This document shows, in pieces, positions 1 through 8,938 of a DNA stretch of 64,000 nucleotides. A program made the translations under genes and the position numbers. The notes beneath the pieces were generated by a model that did no database searches, had not been told where the DNA came from, and worked only from the letters and a program-made list of their open reading frames with translations. The stretch is from NCBI GenBank assembly GCA_034432755.1, contig DAOUBQ010000098.1, positions 5,114 through 69,113 on the forward strand, given 5' to 3'. The first letter of the stretch is position 1, and each line of letters begins with the position of its first letter. Source of the stretch: UBA5195 sp034432755 (GTDB taxonomy: Bacteria > Chloroflexota > Anaerolineae > Anaerolineales > Villigracilaceae).

Positions 1-2007
1 GCCCTGGGTGTTCTGCGCCCGCCAGAAATCGGTGAGGCGGTGAATTTCGCCATCGGAGACGAAGACGCCCTGTAAACGGACGGGGGCCGGAGCGTCGGGC
101 GATTGGTAGAGCATGTCGCCGCGTCCAAGCAGGCGTTCGGCGCCGGGCTGGTCGAGGATGACGCGGCTATCGGTGTTGGAGGCCACTGCAAAGGCGATGC
201 GCGCCGGGAAGTTGGCTTTGATGAGGCCAGTGACGACATCTACCGAGGGGCGCTGGGTGGCGAGAATCATGTGGATGCCGGTGGCGCGTGCCAGTTGGGC
301 CAGGCGGGTGATGGTGCGTTCGGTTTCATCGGGGGCTATCATCATCAGGTCGGCCAGTTCGTCAATGACGATGACCAGGTAGGGCAATTTTTTCTGTCCC
401 TGGGCTTTGAGGCGGGCGTTGTAATCGGTGATGTTGCGCGCCCCGGCCTGGGCAAAGGCGTGGTAGCGGCGGTCCATTTCACGGGTCATCCATTGCAGGG
501 CACCCAAAACGCGGTCCATTTCAACCACCACAGGCGCGAGCAGGTGTGGTACGCCATTGTAGTTGGTCAGTTCTACCCGTTTGGGGTCTACCAGTACGAG
601 GCGCAAGTCATCGGGGGTGTTGTAGAGCAGCATACAGGTAAGAATGGCGTTGACGCAGACTGATTTACCGGAGCCAGTGGTGCCGGCGATGAGCAGGTGC
701 GGCATTCCGGTAATTTCGGCGCCAATCGGATGCCCGGAGACATCGCGTCCTAAGGCGAAGGAAAGTTGTTTGCGGGCGCGGGTGAAGGCGTCAGATTCGA
801 GGATTTCGCGCAGGGTGACGAGGGTCATCTCTTCGTTGGGGACTTCGATGCCGAGGTAACTGCGACCGGGAACCGGGGCCTGGATGCGGATGCGCGGGGC
901 GGCCAGGGCTAGGGCAAGGTCATCGGCCAGCGAGACGATTTTGCTGACGCGAACGCGGGTGCGTCCGTTGCGGCTTTCGATGAAGAGTGGTTCGACACCG
1001 AATTGGGTGATGGTGGGGCCGCGATTGATTTCGACCACTTGGGCGGGCGCGCCAAACGAGGCCAGGGTTTCCTCGATGAGCCGGGCGCGCTGTTCGACGA
1101 ATTCTTCGTTGACCAAGGCTGCGTTGCCGGGCTGGAGGATGTCTTTCAGGTTGGGCAACGTCCATTCCACCTGCCGCCCCACCGTGGTGACCGGGCCTCC
1201 GACCAGGGGCTGGGGATTTGCCTGGGCGGGGGTGGCGGGGTCACCATTGAGCGGGGTGAATCCATTTTCAACGGGAGCAGGATGCGGGGAGTCTGTTTCG
1301 GCTGGTTTCTTTTGGAGCGGGGCGAATATCATCGCCCAGAATCTTGACAGAATGTCGAACAAAGGCTTCAATTTTCCAATGAGTTCTGGCACAGTCACGT
1401 CGAAAGCCAGGGTCAGGCCAATAAGCAGGAGTGCCAGCAAGGCGACGACCGTTCCACCCAGGCCCAAATAGGTGTAAAGCAGGTGGTAAAGCGCGCCGCC
1501 AAACCAGCCACCATCTGCGGTAAATGCTTGAATGATGGTTTGGGTAAGCAGGTAGAGCAGTAGAAATCCGGTCACGCGCTCTACCGAGACGGGCGGGACG
1601 CGTTCAATTTTGCGTAACACCAGCCAGCCGCCGAATAGGATGAGTGCCAGCCATAAGATGTAGATGCCGTTGCCAAAGGGGAATTTGAAGAGGGCCAGCA
1701 GGCCGCCGGTGAGGGCGCTTTGGTTGGATGAGAGCAGGGTGAGGCCCATGATGAGGCCAAGTAAGGCGAGGAAGATGCCCAGGATGTCGAGTTTACGGTC
1801 GGTGGACAGGTTGAAGAGCGGAGAAGGAGGCGGGGCAGGCTGGGGAATGGGCGCGGGTTTGGAGTCTTTTTTGCTTGCTGAGGGCTTGGGGGCGGGTTTG
1901 GCCGTTGAGGATGTTTTGGCAGGCGACTTTTTTTCGTCCTTTTTGGCGGACGGTGTGCGCGTGCTTTTGGCTGAGGGGGATTTTTGGAAGGGAAGTTTCA
2001 GGGGCAT
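1..2007 (-). CDS. ftsK: DNA translocase FtsK/SpoIIIE, 3' end cut by window edge
   Basis: Septal DNA translocase that pumps chromosome ends through the closing division septum. About 669 residues are visible. They start with a Lys/Pro/Ser-rich cytosolic tail (to about residue 75), then several hydrophobic helices (about 80-210, the FtsK 4TM region), a linker, and the RecA-like motor. Walker A GTTGSGKS lies near residue 442 and Walker B VIVIDELADLMM near 540-552, followed by the ATQRPSVDVVTG motif. The DNA-orienting gamma winged helix, if present, lies beyond base 1. The ATG at 2007 is the first in this frame before the basic tail; no clear Shine-Dalgarno is visible, so the exact start is less certain than the identity. 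Confidence 0.95.
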   Translation of the reverse strand, partial: MPLKLPFQKSPSAKSTRTPSAKKDEKKSPAKTSSTAKPAPKPSASKKDSKPAPIPQPAPPPSPLFNLSTDRKLDILGIFLALLGLIMGLTLLSSNQSALTGGLLALFKFPFGNGIYILWLALILFGGWLVLRKIERVPPVSVERVTGFLLLYLLTQTIIQAFTADGGWFGGALYHLLYTYLGLGGTVVALLALLLIGLTLAFDVTVPELIGKLKPLFDILSRFWAMIFAPLQKKPAETDSPHPAPVENGFTPLNGDPATPAQANPQPLVGGPVTTVGRQVEWTLPNLKDILQPGNAALVNEEFVEQRARLIEETLASFGAPAQVVEINRGPTITQFGVEPLFIESRNGRTRVRVSKIVSLADDLALALAAPRIRIQAPVPGRSYLGIEVPNEEMTLVTLREILESDAFTRARKQLSFALGRDVSGHPIGAEITGMPHLLIAGTTGSGKSVCVNAILTCMLLYNTPDDLRLVLVDPKRVELTNYNGVPHLLAPVVVEMDRVLGALQWMTREMDRRYHAFAQAGARNITDYNARLKAQGQKKLPYLVIVIDELADLMMIAPDETERTITRLAQLARATGIHMILATQRPSVDVVTGLIKANFPARIAFAVASNTDSRVILDQPGAERLLGRGDMLYQSPDAPAPVRLQGVFVSDGEIHRLTDFWRAQNTQG

Positions 2008-2213
2008 GACAGAACACGGAGGTTGTCAACGGATGGGAGCGACGATAAAACTAGAACACATTTTCATTTTCATTATACCCCGCCTGAGAATGTTTTGAAT
2101 TAGAAAATCGAGAAACGGATAGCAACACTGGGGCCGCGGCAAAAAGACCTTTGAACACAAGTTATAAAGAAAAATAGTTCTCCTGTGATTGAAAGATGAG
2201 CGTGCTGTGTATT

Positions 2214-2768
2214 TCAATGATGGGGATGTAAGGACATCAATTGCTCAAGTTGGGCTTGCGCGGTAGAAAAATCACACGCCTGACCTCCAAATGCGCTTGC
2301 AAAACGTTCTGCGTTGCGCGGGCTGCCAAAGGGCAACACCGAAGGGTGGCAACAGGGAGCAATGCTGCTCTCTAGAACGTACCAGGCCTGGGCGGCGTTG
2401 AGTAAAGTGCCATAGAGAAAGTCAGAAGTCATGGCCTGGCGTGTATCGCCGCCCAGTCGGCGCAGTGCCAGAAGGCCACAGTGGGCGCAGCAAGCCACAT
2501 GACGGCTTGTGTCGGCTTGTTCCAGGTAAAAAATCAGACGCGGATGAACCGGTCGGTGACAGTGAAGGCAGTGTTGGGCGGACGGCTCGGTCTGCGTGAT
2601 GCCCCCCGGTGTTTTTTGAGCCAAGCCAGCCTGCACCAGGGCTTGAATTTCACGGTATGCTGTGGCTTGTGAAATTCCGACAGCGGCACGGATTTCGGCA
2701 ACGGCTAAATCGCCTTTTTGGGTGAGTACATCAAGGATTTTTCGTTGGCGGGGTGAGAGATTTTTCAT
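2214..2768 (-). CDS. Predicted copper-responsive regulator: HTH plus NosL-like domain
   Basis: 184 residues. Residues 1-50 form a DeoR/MarR-style winged helix (SPRQRKILDVLTQKGDLAV, then SQATAYREIQALVQAGL). Residues 67-97 hold two Cys pairs (CLHCH, CCAHC) that look like a zinc ribbon or metal site. The C-terminal part, from about 113 (TSDFLYGTLLNAAQAWYV, CCHPSVLPF, AFGG), resembles NosL, a copper(I)-binding protein family. It is divergent from the PCu(A)C and SCO1 genes with a perfect palindrome between them, so autoregulated, copper-dependent control of that operon is inferred. The domain types come from reading the sequence; copper as effector is inferred from neighbours and the NosL-like Cys. 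Confidence 0.75.
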   Translation of the reverse strand: MKNLSPRQRKILDVLTQKGDLAVAEIRAAVGISQATAYREIQALVQAGLAQKTPGGITQTEPSAQHCLHCHRPVHPRLIFYLEQADTSRHVACCAHCGLLALRRLGGDTRQAMTSDFLYGTLLNAAQAWYVLESSIAPCCHPSVLPFGSPRNAERFASAFGGQACDFSTAQAQLEQLMSLHPHH

Positions 2769-2787
2769 CTTTACGAATGGGTATAGC

Positions 2788-2833
2788 GTGATAAAATTTT
2801 TTAAAAATTGATAAATTTATCAAATTTTCTCAC
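2788..2833. promoter_or_regulatory. Palindromic operator between copper regulator and PCu(A)C gene
   Basis: A perfect 16-bp palindrome, TTGATAAATTTATCAA (2808-2823), lies in an AT-rich spacer between two divergent genes. A wider imperfect inverted repeat surrounds it: GTGATAAAATTT (2788-2799) against AAATTTTCTCAC (2822-2833), with one mismatch. A dimeric winged-helix repressor such as the adjacent 2214-2768 product would be expected to bind such a site. Binding itself is inferred. Confidence 0.6.
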
Positions 2834-2860
2834 AATTCCCTTTTTCGTCAAGGAGGAAGT

Positions 2861-3361
2861 ATGAAAAAGCTGTTAACTGTTGGTTTGGTTTTGATGACGC
2901 TGGTGCTGACGGCCTGCGGGTCGCAGGACCAAAGTAAAAGTGACATGGGGCATAATTCGGGCATGTCTATGCCGATGAGCGACCAGCCCGCTTTGACCGT
3001 CGGCAGCCTGGAGATTTATGCGCCAATGGCAATGGCAGCAACAACCGGTCAGACAACCGGTGGGTTTCTCACAATTAGGAATACCGGTCAGACATCTGAC
3101 CGGCTGTTGAGCGCATCGTGCAGTGCAGCAATGATGACGCAGGTGCATGAAACCGTGATGGACGGGGATGTGATGACGATGCGCGAGGTGGAGGCCATCG
3201 AAATTCCTGCCGGAGAGACGGTGGAACTGAAGCACGGCGGGTATCATATTATGTTGATGGATTTGAAGCAAGATGTGAAGGCTGGCGAAATGACTTCTTG
3301 TACGCTAAAATTCGAGAACGCAGGTGAGGTAACGGTGGATTTGAAGGTGATGAGCCGTTAA
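2861..3361 (+). CDS. PCu(A)C-type periplasmic/extracytoplasmic copper chaperone, lipoprotein
   Basis: 166 residues. A signal peptide ends in the lipobox LTAC with Cys19, so the protein is probably lipid-anchored outside the membrane. A Met/His-rich stretch (about 29-40) precedes the PCu(A)C domain. The family copper motif H-X10-M-X21-H-X-M is exact: His96, Met107, His129, Met131. Family members deliver Cu(I) to the CuA site of cytochrome oxidase, often with SCO1, whose gene follows after 16 bp. A Shine-Dalgarno AAGGAGG precedes the ATG. The gene is probably controlled by the divergent HTH/NosL regulator. Confidence 0.92.
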   Translation: MKKLLTVGLVLMTLVLTACGSQDQSKSDMGHNSGMSMPMSDQPALTVGSLEIYAPMAMAATTGQTTGGFLTIRNTGQTSDRLLSASCSAAMMTQVHETVMDGDVMTMREVEAIEIPAGETVELKHGGYHIMLMDLKQDVKAGEMTSCTLKFENAGEVTVDLKVMSR

Positions 3362-3377
3362 TCTGCGATAGGAGCGC

Positions 3378-3968
3378 ATGAAACGTACATTTTTGATGGC
3401 CACTGGCCTGGTTCTTTTGCTGCTGGTAGGCATTGGAGTGTTCCAACTCACCCAGCCGCCTGTTTTGCATGGCACGGTCATTGAGCCGCCCAAGCCCATG
3501 CCCAATTTCACCTTGCAATCGGCCAATGGGCCAGTTTCGTTGAGTAATTTTCAGGGCAGGGTGGTGGTATTGTATTTTGGGTACACCTCCTGCCCCGATG
3601 TTTGCCCAACAACGCTCGCCAATTTGCGCCGCGCTTTTGGTGAGTTAGGCGAAAAAAGCAGCGCAGCACAGGTTTTGTTTGTGGCGGTGGATTGGAAAAA
3701 GGATACGCCCGAACGAGTTGCTTCGTATTTGAGCGCGTTTGACCCCCGTTTCATCGGTTTGAGCGGCACAGAAGCACAAATTAACGCGGTGACGAAGGAT
3801 TTTGGTATTTTCTACCAGATTAATGCACCTGACGAGAACGGGTATTACACGGTTGACCACACTGCCACTGTCCTGGTACTGGACCGAGAAGGCCGGCTGA
3901 TGTTAACTTGGCCCTATGGCCTTTCAGCAGATGAAATGTTGGAGGATTTGAAGGTGGTGTTGAAGTAA
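3378..3968 (+). CDS. SCO1/SenC family copper-binding thioredoxin-fold protein
   Basis: 196 residues with an N-terminal membrane anchor (about 5-22) and a thioredoxin-like fold. The copper site is complete: CPDVC (Cys72, Cys76) within GYTSCPDVCPTTL, plus His161 in VDHTATVLV. SCO proteins mature the CuA centre of cytochrome c oxidase by metal transfer or thiol reduction. The gene lies 16 bp after the PCu(A)C chaperone and is presumably co-transcribed. The pair implies a CuA-type terminal oxidase elsewhere in the genome. A strong terminator follows. Confidence 0.93.
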   Translation: MKRTFLMATGLVLLLLVGIGVFQLTQPPVLHGTVIEPPKPMPNFTLQSANGPVSLSNFQGRVVVLYFGYTSCPDVCPTTLANLRRAFGELGEKSSAAQVLFVAVDWKKDTPERVASYLSAFDPRFIGLSGTEAQINAVTKDFGIFYQINAPDENGYYTVDHTATVLVLDREGRLMLTWPYGLSADEMLEDLKVVLK

Positions 3969-3994
3969 TCAGAGATGCCGGTATTGAGAAAAGA

Positions 3995-4030
3995 AAAGGA
4001 GTCCAAAGTTTAGAGACTTTGGACTCCTTT
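3995..4030. terminator. Bidirectional intrinsic terminator
   Basis: A 15-bp perfect stem (AAAGGAGTCCAAAGT pairing with ACTTTGGACTCCTTT) with a 6-nt loop between convergent genes. It has A-rich and T-rich flanks, so it can serve the SCO1 operon and the rhodanese operon. Confidence 0.85.
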
Positions 4031-4051
4031 CGTTAAGGAGAAAGGGCTTTT

Positions 4052-4534
4052 TTACGGTTCAATGGGGTAGCCCAGGTCGCGCCAGGTTTTCAGGCCGCCG
4101 TCCATGCTGGTGACGTTGGTGAAGCCGGCTTGTTTGAGAATATCGCGGCCCTGGTCGGAGCGATTGCCAGAGCGGCAGACGACCACGATGGGCGCGTCTT
4201 TGGCGACGGGGATTTCACCCACCCGCGCGGCGAGCTGCCCCAGCGGGATGAGGGTGGTGTTGGGGGCGTGGTATTCGTTCCACTCGTCTACTTCGCGCAC
4301 ATCGAGGAAGAAGGTATTCCCTTTCTGGTAGAGAGCGTAGGCGTCCTGGGTGCTGATGGTGGCTGGCATACCGCCTGAGCCGCTGTTGGCAGAAATGATG
4401 AGGGCGATAACCACCAGTGCAGCAACTGCCAGAATGCCCAATTGCACGGCCGGGCGCCGCAGAAAGGCGAAAGGGTCGTTACGGGCGGCTTGGCGGCGGG
4501 CTGCCGAAGATCGGGTAGTCGTTTTTTGGGGCAT
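4052..4534 (-). CDS. Membrane-anchored rhodanese-like sulfurtransferase domain protein
   Basis: 160 residues. A basic N-terminus precedes one transmembrane helix (about 30-50), then a single rhodanese domain. The active-site loop VVVCRSGNRS has the catalytic Cys, which would carry a persulfide, and the helix LLDVREVDEWN is typical of single-domain rhodaneses. The start at 4534 was chosen because GAGG lies just upstream and longer in-frame starts add a non-hydrophobic, Pro/Arg-rich stretch overlapping the upstream small gene. Orientation of the domain (outside or inside) cannot be read; positive residues before the helix favour outside. The substrate is unknown. Confidence 0.88.
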   Translation of the reverse strand: MPQKTTTRSSAARRQAARNDPFAFLRRPAVQLGILAVAALVVIALIISANSGSGGMPATISTQDAYALYQKGNTFFLDVREVDEWNEYHAPNTTLIPLGQLAARVGEIPVAKDAPIVVVCRSGNRSDQGRDILKQAGFTNVTSMDGGLKTWRDLGYPIEP

Positions 4535-4596
4535 AAAAACCTCGGTTGAATTAGACTGGTTGTTTAGATGCCAGACCGGGCGAAAGGTTGCGCTGT

Positions 4597-4725
4597 TTAT
4601 TTGCCAGCGGCGGTGGTTTCCTCGCGCGGGCCTTTGGGGAGCAGGGCGTAGATGCTGAGGGCGAGCAGTATCAGGCCAAGCAGGCCGAGGCCAAGCCATT
4701 TGAGAAGGCGGAGGGTGGTTTTCAT
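4597..4725 (-). CDS. 42-aa single-helix membrane peptide upstream of rhodanese gene
   Basis: A short reading frame of 42 codons with a good Shine-Dalgarno (CAGGAG, 6 nt before ATG). Residues 1-9 are basic (MKTTLRLLK), 10-29 form one hydrophobic helix rich in Leu/Gly, and the tail PKGPREETTAAGK is hydrophilic. It ends 62 bp before the rhodanese gene on the same strand, so the two may be co-transcribed. No family is recognised. Ribosome-binding site plus clear membrane topology support a real gene. Confidence 0.6.
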   Translation of the reverse strand: MKTTLRLLKWLGLGLLGLILLALSIYALLPKGPREETTAAGK

Positions 4726-4771
4726 GATGAACTCCTGGGCAATGATGAGGTGAGCCTATTTTACGAGAGAA

Positions 4772-4799
4772 AAAATCGCCCAGTTGCTTGGGCGATTTT
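4772..4799. terminator. Bidirectional intrinsic terminator
   Basis: Perfect stem AAAATCGCCCA / TGGGCGATTTT with loop GTTGCT, flanked by A and T runs. It lies just upstream of the 42-aa membrane peptide gene and just before the 3' end of the next minus-strand gene, so it most likely terminates the 538-aa membrane protein transcript or read-through. Confidence 0.7.
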
Positions 4800-4831
4800 G
4801 GTTTTAGAAAAGGAACACCATGCCGAATTTT

Positions 4832-6448
4832 TCAGTTCATTCTGGCAAGGTCGTATTTCTTAATCAAGATTTTCGTGCTGCGGTCGGCCTCGCGATGCAG
4901 GCGTTCGGTCTCTCGGATGACAACGTCCTTGCCGGCCTGGCCCGACATGTATTCGCGGCCAGCGGCAAGCAGAATGGAAACAGATTTACCGAGGTCATCG
5001 ATCTTGACGTTTTCCGGCACGTTGAGTTCCTGTTCCAGCACGCGCACCATGAGCCTCTGCTGTTTTGCCACCTGGTTGACTCTATCGCTCAAGCCCGCGG
5101 CCCGGCGCGAGCCTTCGTATTGGAAAGCTAATCCTGCCAGCATTTTATAGTGAAGGTTGAAATAGGTGATAAGCAGGTTTTGGTTGTCTGTACCGCTGGC
5201 GCCGCTCAGGTAGAAGATGTTTTCTACCAGGGCGCGCTCTTCGTTGGTTAACCCTGCTCCGGCCAGGCTTTCTGTAAGAACCTGAACCACCATATCCATC
5301 CCGCTATAGCGCCTTTGCTGGTCTGATGATGCAATGGCGGTGAGCCAGGCCTTGTAACCGGCGCGGAGGTAGGATGGCTGGATGACATATTTTTTGAGAT
5401 TTCCGTGTTTGCGCAGTTGGGCCTTGAACTCCTGAAAAGATTCTTCTGAGACTCCCAAGACTCTGTGAAGTGGCGCCCCGTTAATGACGATTGAATCGGG
5501 CAAGCGCATCACATAGCGAAAATTAATGCTGGTTTTGATGACGTTGTCTTGCTCATCGGTGAAGATGAGTGCGCTTGCATTGGGGGTCATCTCTTCTTTG
5601 GCAACAACCTTTGTCGCTGGCCCAAACGGATGGGACAGGGCCATATCATAAACCAACAGCCCAAAAGCGGCAAAGCCATACCACGCATAATGAAAAAAAT
5701 TGGCGAAAGAAAACAAGAATCCTGTCCCCAAATTGGAGGGGAACTGCATCACTGCTTCGCCCAGGAATTTCATCCCAACGGCAAGGGCGAAATATTTCCA
5801 CGGGCCGCCAAACTTTCCCCACAGCGAAAGCGAGATGCTCCCTAACAGGAATAGCAAACCCAGGTCGGCTAGCGCGTACAACAACCCGGCAATTGCCCCG
5901 CTCACGCTGGGGGATTTCCCACCGAGAAGTGGAAGGAATTGTGCAAAGAGGAGGTAAGCCAGCCCCAGCCCTACGCCGCCCCAAACAATTTGTTTCTGGC
6001 GCACGGTGAGGGGAGTTTCCAGGTCAATGTAGCGAAGATAAAGCCCGTAAAACAGGGAGAAGTAGCCAATCACCCACAGCCAGTTCAGCACGAAGAAACG
6101 CGGCGCAGACGAAGCCAAAAACACAATCAGGCGAACAGCCTCCAAAAACGTCCACAGACCAAACCCGATTGAAATTGACATCCAGAGCAAATTGGTACGC
6201 GGGACGTTTTTCAAACGCTCATAAATGCGCAATGAAAGCACCAAAAGCGTAACAACCGTTGCCAGGGCCACCACGCTGTTCAATCCAAGCACAAACCGGC
6301 TGCCGCCAATGCGCAGCAGGTTAATGATCAAGACAATCACGCCAACCGCTATGGACAAATACGCGGCTGCCAGGAAGCGATCGTTGTAAATAAATATTTC
6401 GTTGATTTCCGCGGGCGTTTTTTGTTCAAGCGTGGAATCAGTCATCAT
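4832..6448 (-). CDS. Polytopic membrane protein with PAS-like cytosolic region, unknown function
   Basis: 538 residues. About seven to eight hydrophobic helices occupy residues 20-275, in the arrangement of 7TM-type sensor modules. They are followed by a soluble region whose start (ALIFTDEQDNVIKTSINFRYVMRL) reads like a PAS fold, and an alpha-helical C-terminus (about 390-538). No kinase, cyclase or DNA-binding motif is seen, so any signalling output must pass through a partner or the helical tail. Start ATG at 6448, with a second ATG directly after it; CAGGA is 10 nt upstream. Flanked by a terminator downstream and a 490-bp spacer upstream, so probably transcribed alone. Confidence 0.65.
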   Translation of the reverse strand: MMTDSTLEQKTPAEINEIFIYNDRFLAAAYLSIAVGVIVLIINLLRIGGSRFVLGLNSVVALATVVTLLVLSLRIYERLKNVPRTNLLWMSISIGFGLWTFLEAVRLIVFLASSAPRFFVLNWLWVIGYFSLFYGLYLRYIDLETPLTVRQKQIVWGGVGLGLAYLLFAQFLPLLGGKSPSVSGAIAGLLYALADLGLLFLLGSISLSLWGKFGGPWKYFALAVGMKFLGEAVMQFPSNLGTGFLFSFANFFHYAWYGFAAFGLLVYDMALSHPFGPATKVVAKEEMTPNASALIFTDEQDNVIKTSINFRYVMRLPDSIVINGAPLHRVLGVSEESFQEFKAQLRKHGNLKKYVIQPSYLRAGYKAWLTAIASSDQQRRYSGMDMVVQVLTESLAGAGLTNEERALVENIFYLSGASGTDNQNLLITYFNLHYKMLAGLAFQYEGSRRAAGLSDRVNQVAKQQRLMVRVLEQELNVPENVKIDDLGKSVSILLAAGREYMSGQAGKDVVIRETERLHREADRSTKILIKKYDLARMN

Positions 6449-6940
6449 GGGAGTTCCTGTCCGAATTCAATTTTATGCCATTTTCGGCGAAATGCGTTAA
6501 CCTAATATTATTGTAATCCGCAGCTATTTTGGCGGAATGTGAATATCCTTGCAAAAAAACGCAGCCACTCCAAATTCAAAGTTTTTGGCGCTGTTAAAAG
6601 CCAAACGGTTCGCATTTTTTCAAACCATCCACGAATTTCCACGAAGAAACGAAGGCTGGTACGAAAATTTGAGTATTCGTAACCTGTTCGGGGATGGTTG
6701 GCGGCTCAACATGCCCAAATTTCCCGATTACAGATTTGGAATTGCTGCAAAAACGACAAAATTCGCAACTACCTCCCCGGTGAAAGAGAGGGCGAAACCA
6801 AAATTCTTGTCGCTTTCGGCCCAAAAATCCATTTTGTGCTTCCGTTTTCCTCTCCTTTTGGGAGAGGGTCAGGCAAGGTCGTTGCCTTTAATGAAAATTT
6901 TAGACTAAACTGGTATGATTTCGTTATTCAGGAGCAAGTG
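6449..6940. other. Intergenic region with eroded repeats, no gene seen
   Basis: About 490 bp between divergent genes. It contains remnants resembling the CCACGAATTTCCACGAA type of repeat (about 6630-6650) and a 26-bp segment (6725-6750) that recurs with two mismatches at 44124-44149 upstream of the glycine-cleavage operon promoter. A plus-strand frame reads through from 6698 into msrP but lacks coding character and a ribosome site, so it is not annotated. Confidence 0.5.
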
Positions 6941-7905
<965 letters not shown>

Positions 7906-7906
<1 letters not shown>

Positions 7907-8571
7907 TGGCCACCCCCCGCGTCACCCCCCTGCAACTGCTCATCCACATGGCCAGCTGGATTCCGATGGCCGTGCTGGTCTTCGACCTTTTCACCGATAA
8001 TCTCACCGCCAACCCCATCCAGGCCATCGAACAGCGCACCGGCTACACCGCCCTGGTCTTCCTGGCGCTCTCGCTGGCCTGCACCCCGCTCGCCTTCCTC
8101 GGCTGGAAGGAACTAACCCAGCGCCGCAAAGCCCTCGGCAACTACGGTTTTCTGTACGCCGCGCTGCACGTCACCGTGTTTGTGGCCGTCGATTACGGCC
8201 TCAACCTGGAGGCCATCCTGCGCGATGTCGGAACCAAGCAATACATCATCATCGGCGCTACCGCCTTCCTGCTGCTTGTTCCGCTCGCCGCGACATCTTT
8301 CAATTATTGGATGAAACGTCTTGGCAAAAATTGGAAGCGCCTGCACCGGCTGGTCTATCTCATTACGCCGCTAGTGGTATTGCACTTCTTCATGGCGCGC
8401 AAAGGCAATATCTTAAATCTCACGGGGGATGTACTCCAACCTTTGATTTTCGCCGTTATCATCAGCATTTTACTGCTCCTGCGCCTGGCTCCCGTCAAAC
8501 GGGCGTGGACGCGGCTTCGCACCCGACTGCTGTCTCCCGCGAAAGAAGCATCCTGCTCGCTGAATCAGTAG
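7906..8571 (+). CDS. msrQ: MsrQ, heme-binding membrane subunit of methionine-sulfoxide reductase
   Basis: 221 residues with about six hydrophobic helices of the ferric-reductase-like transmembrane family. His residues in ALHVTVF, KRLHRLVYL and VVLHFFMAR match the expected b-heme ligand region. It passes electrons from the cytosol or quinone pool to MsrP. It overlaps the msrP stop by one base. A terminator hairpin begins at its stop codon. Confidence 0.93.
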
Positions 8572-8602
8572 ACCGCTGGCCGGGCAGGGTCAGCGGTCTA
8601 TT
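8569..8602. terminator. Bidirectional terminator between msrQ and a small membrane protein gene
   Basis: A 13-bp stem (TAGACCGCTGGCC with GGTCAGCGGTCTA, one G-T wobble) that includes the msrQ stop codon. It lies between convergent genes. Confidence 0.7.
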
Positions 8603-8617
8603 ATGTGTGGTCTGTAT

Positions 8618-8848
8618 CTAGAAAATCCCGCGCACCACCAGCAGGAATCCGATAATCGCCAGCGGAATACCCACAATCGCGCCAACAATGGTCAGGCTGA
8701 CCAGCACGCCAACCAGCATAAAGACCAGCCCAATCACAATGGCGACGAAGCGTCCAACCATTTCTACCATCGTCGCAAACAGCATCCAAATGGCCCAGAA
8801 CGGCCACAGATACCAGGGGATATTTCGTTCTTCAGCAGTTGTCATCAT
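8618..8848 (-). CDS. Small two-to-three-helix membrane protein, unknown function
   Basis: 76 residues, almost entirely hydrophobic. A Trp-rich start (WYLWPFWAIWMLF) is followed by long Val/Ile/Gly helices (about 27-72). A good Shine-Dalgarno (AAAGGAG) precedes two consecutive ATGs. The gene stands alone, convergent with msrPQ and divergent from the DsbA-like gene. No named family is assigned. Confidence 0.7.
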   Translation of the reverse strand: MMTTAEERNIPWYLWPFWAIWMLFATMVEMVGRFVAIVIGLVFMLVGVLVSLTIVGAIVGIPLAIIGFLLVVRGIF

Positions 8849-8938
8849 GCGCTCCTTTACGTAAGACGGAATTCATTCCGCATGATTTCATACACGCCAA
8901 ACCGGCGAAAAAGATGCAGAACTGGGTATAATGCCCCA

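Noticed and set aside
103..1471. Several plus-strand frames over the ftsK region
   Set aside because: All are shadows of the minus-strand FtsK reading frame, which has Walker motifs and membrane helices.
6698..6940. 81-codon N-terminal extension of msrP
   Set aside because: The extension lacks coding character, would hide the Tat signal inside the protein, and the ATG at 6941 has a good ribosome site.
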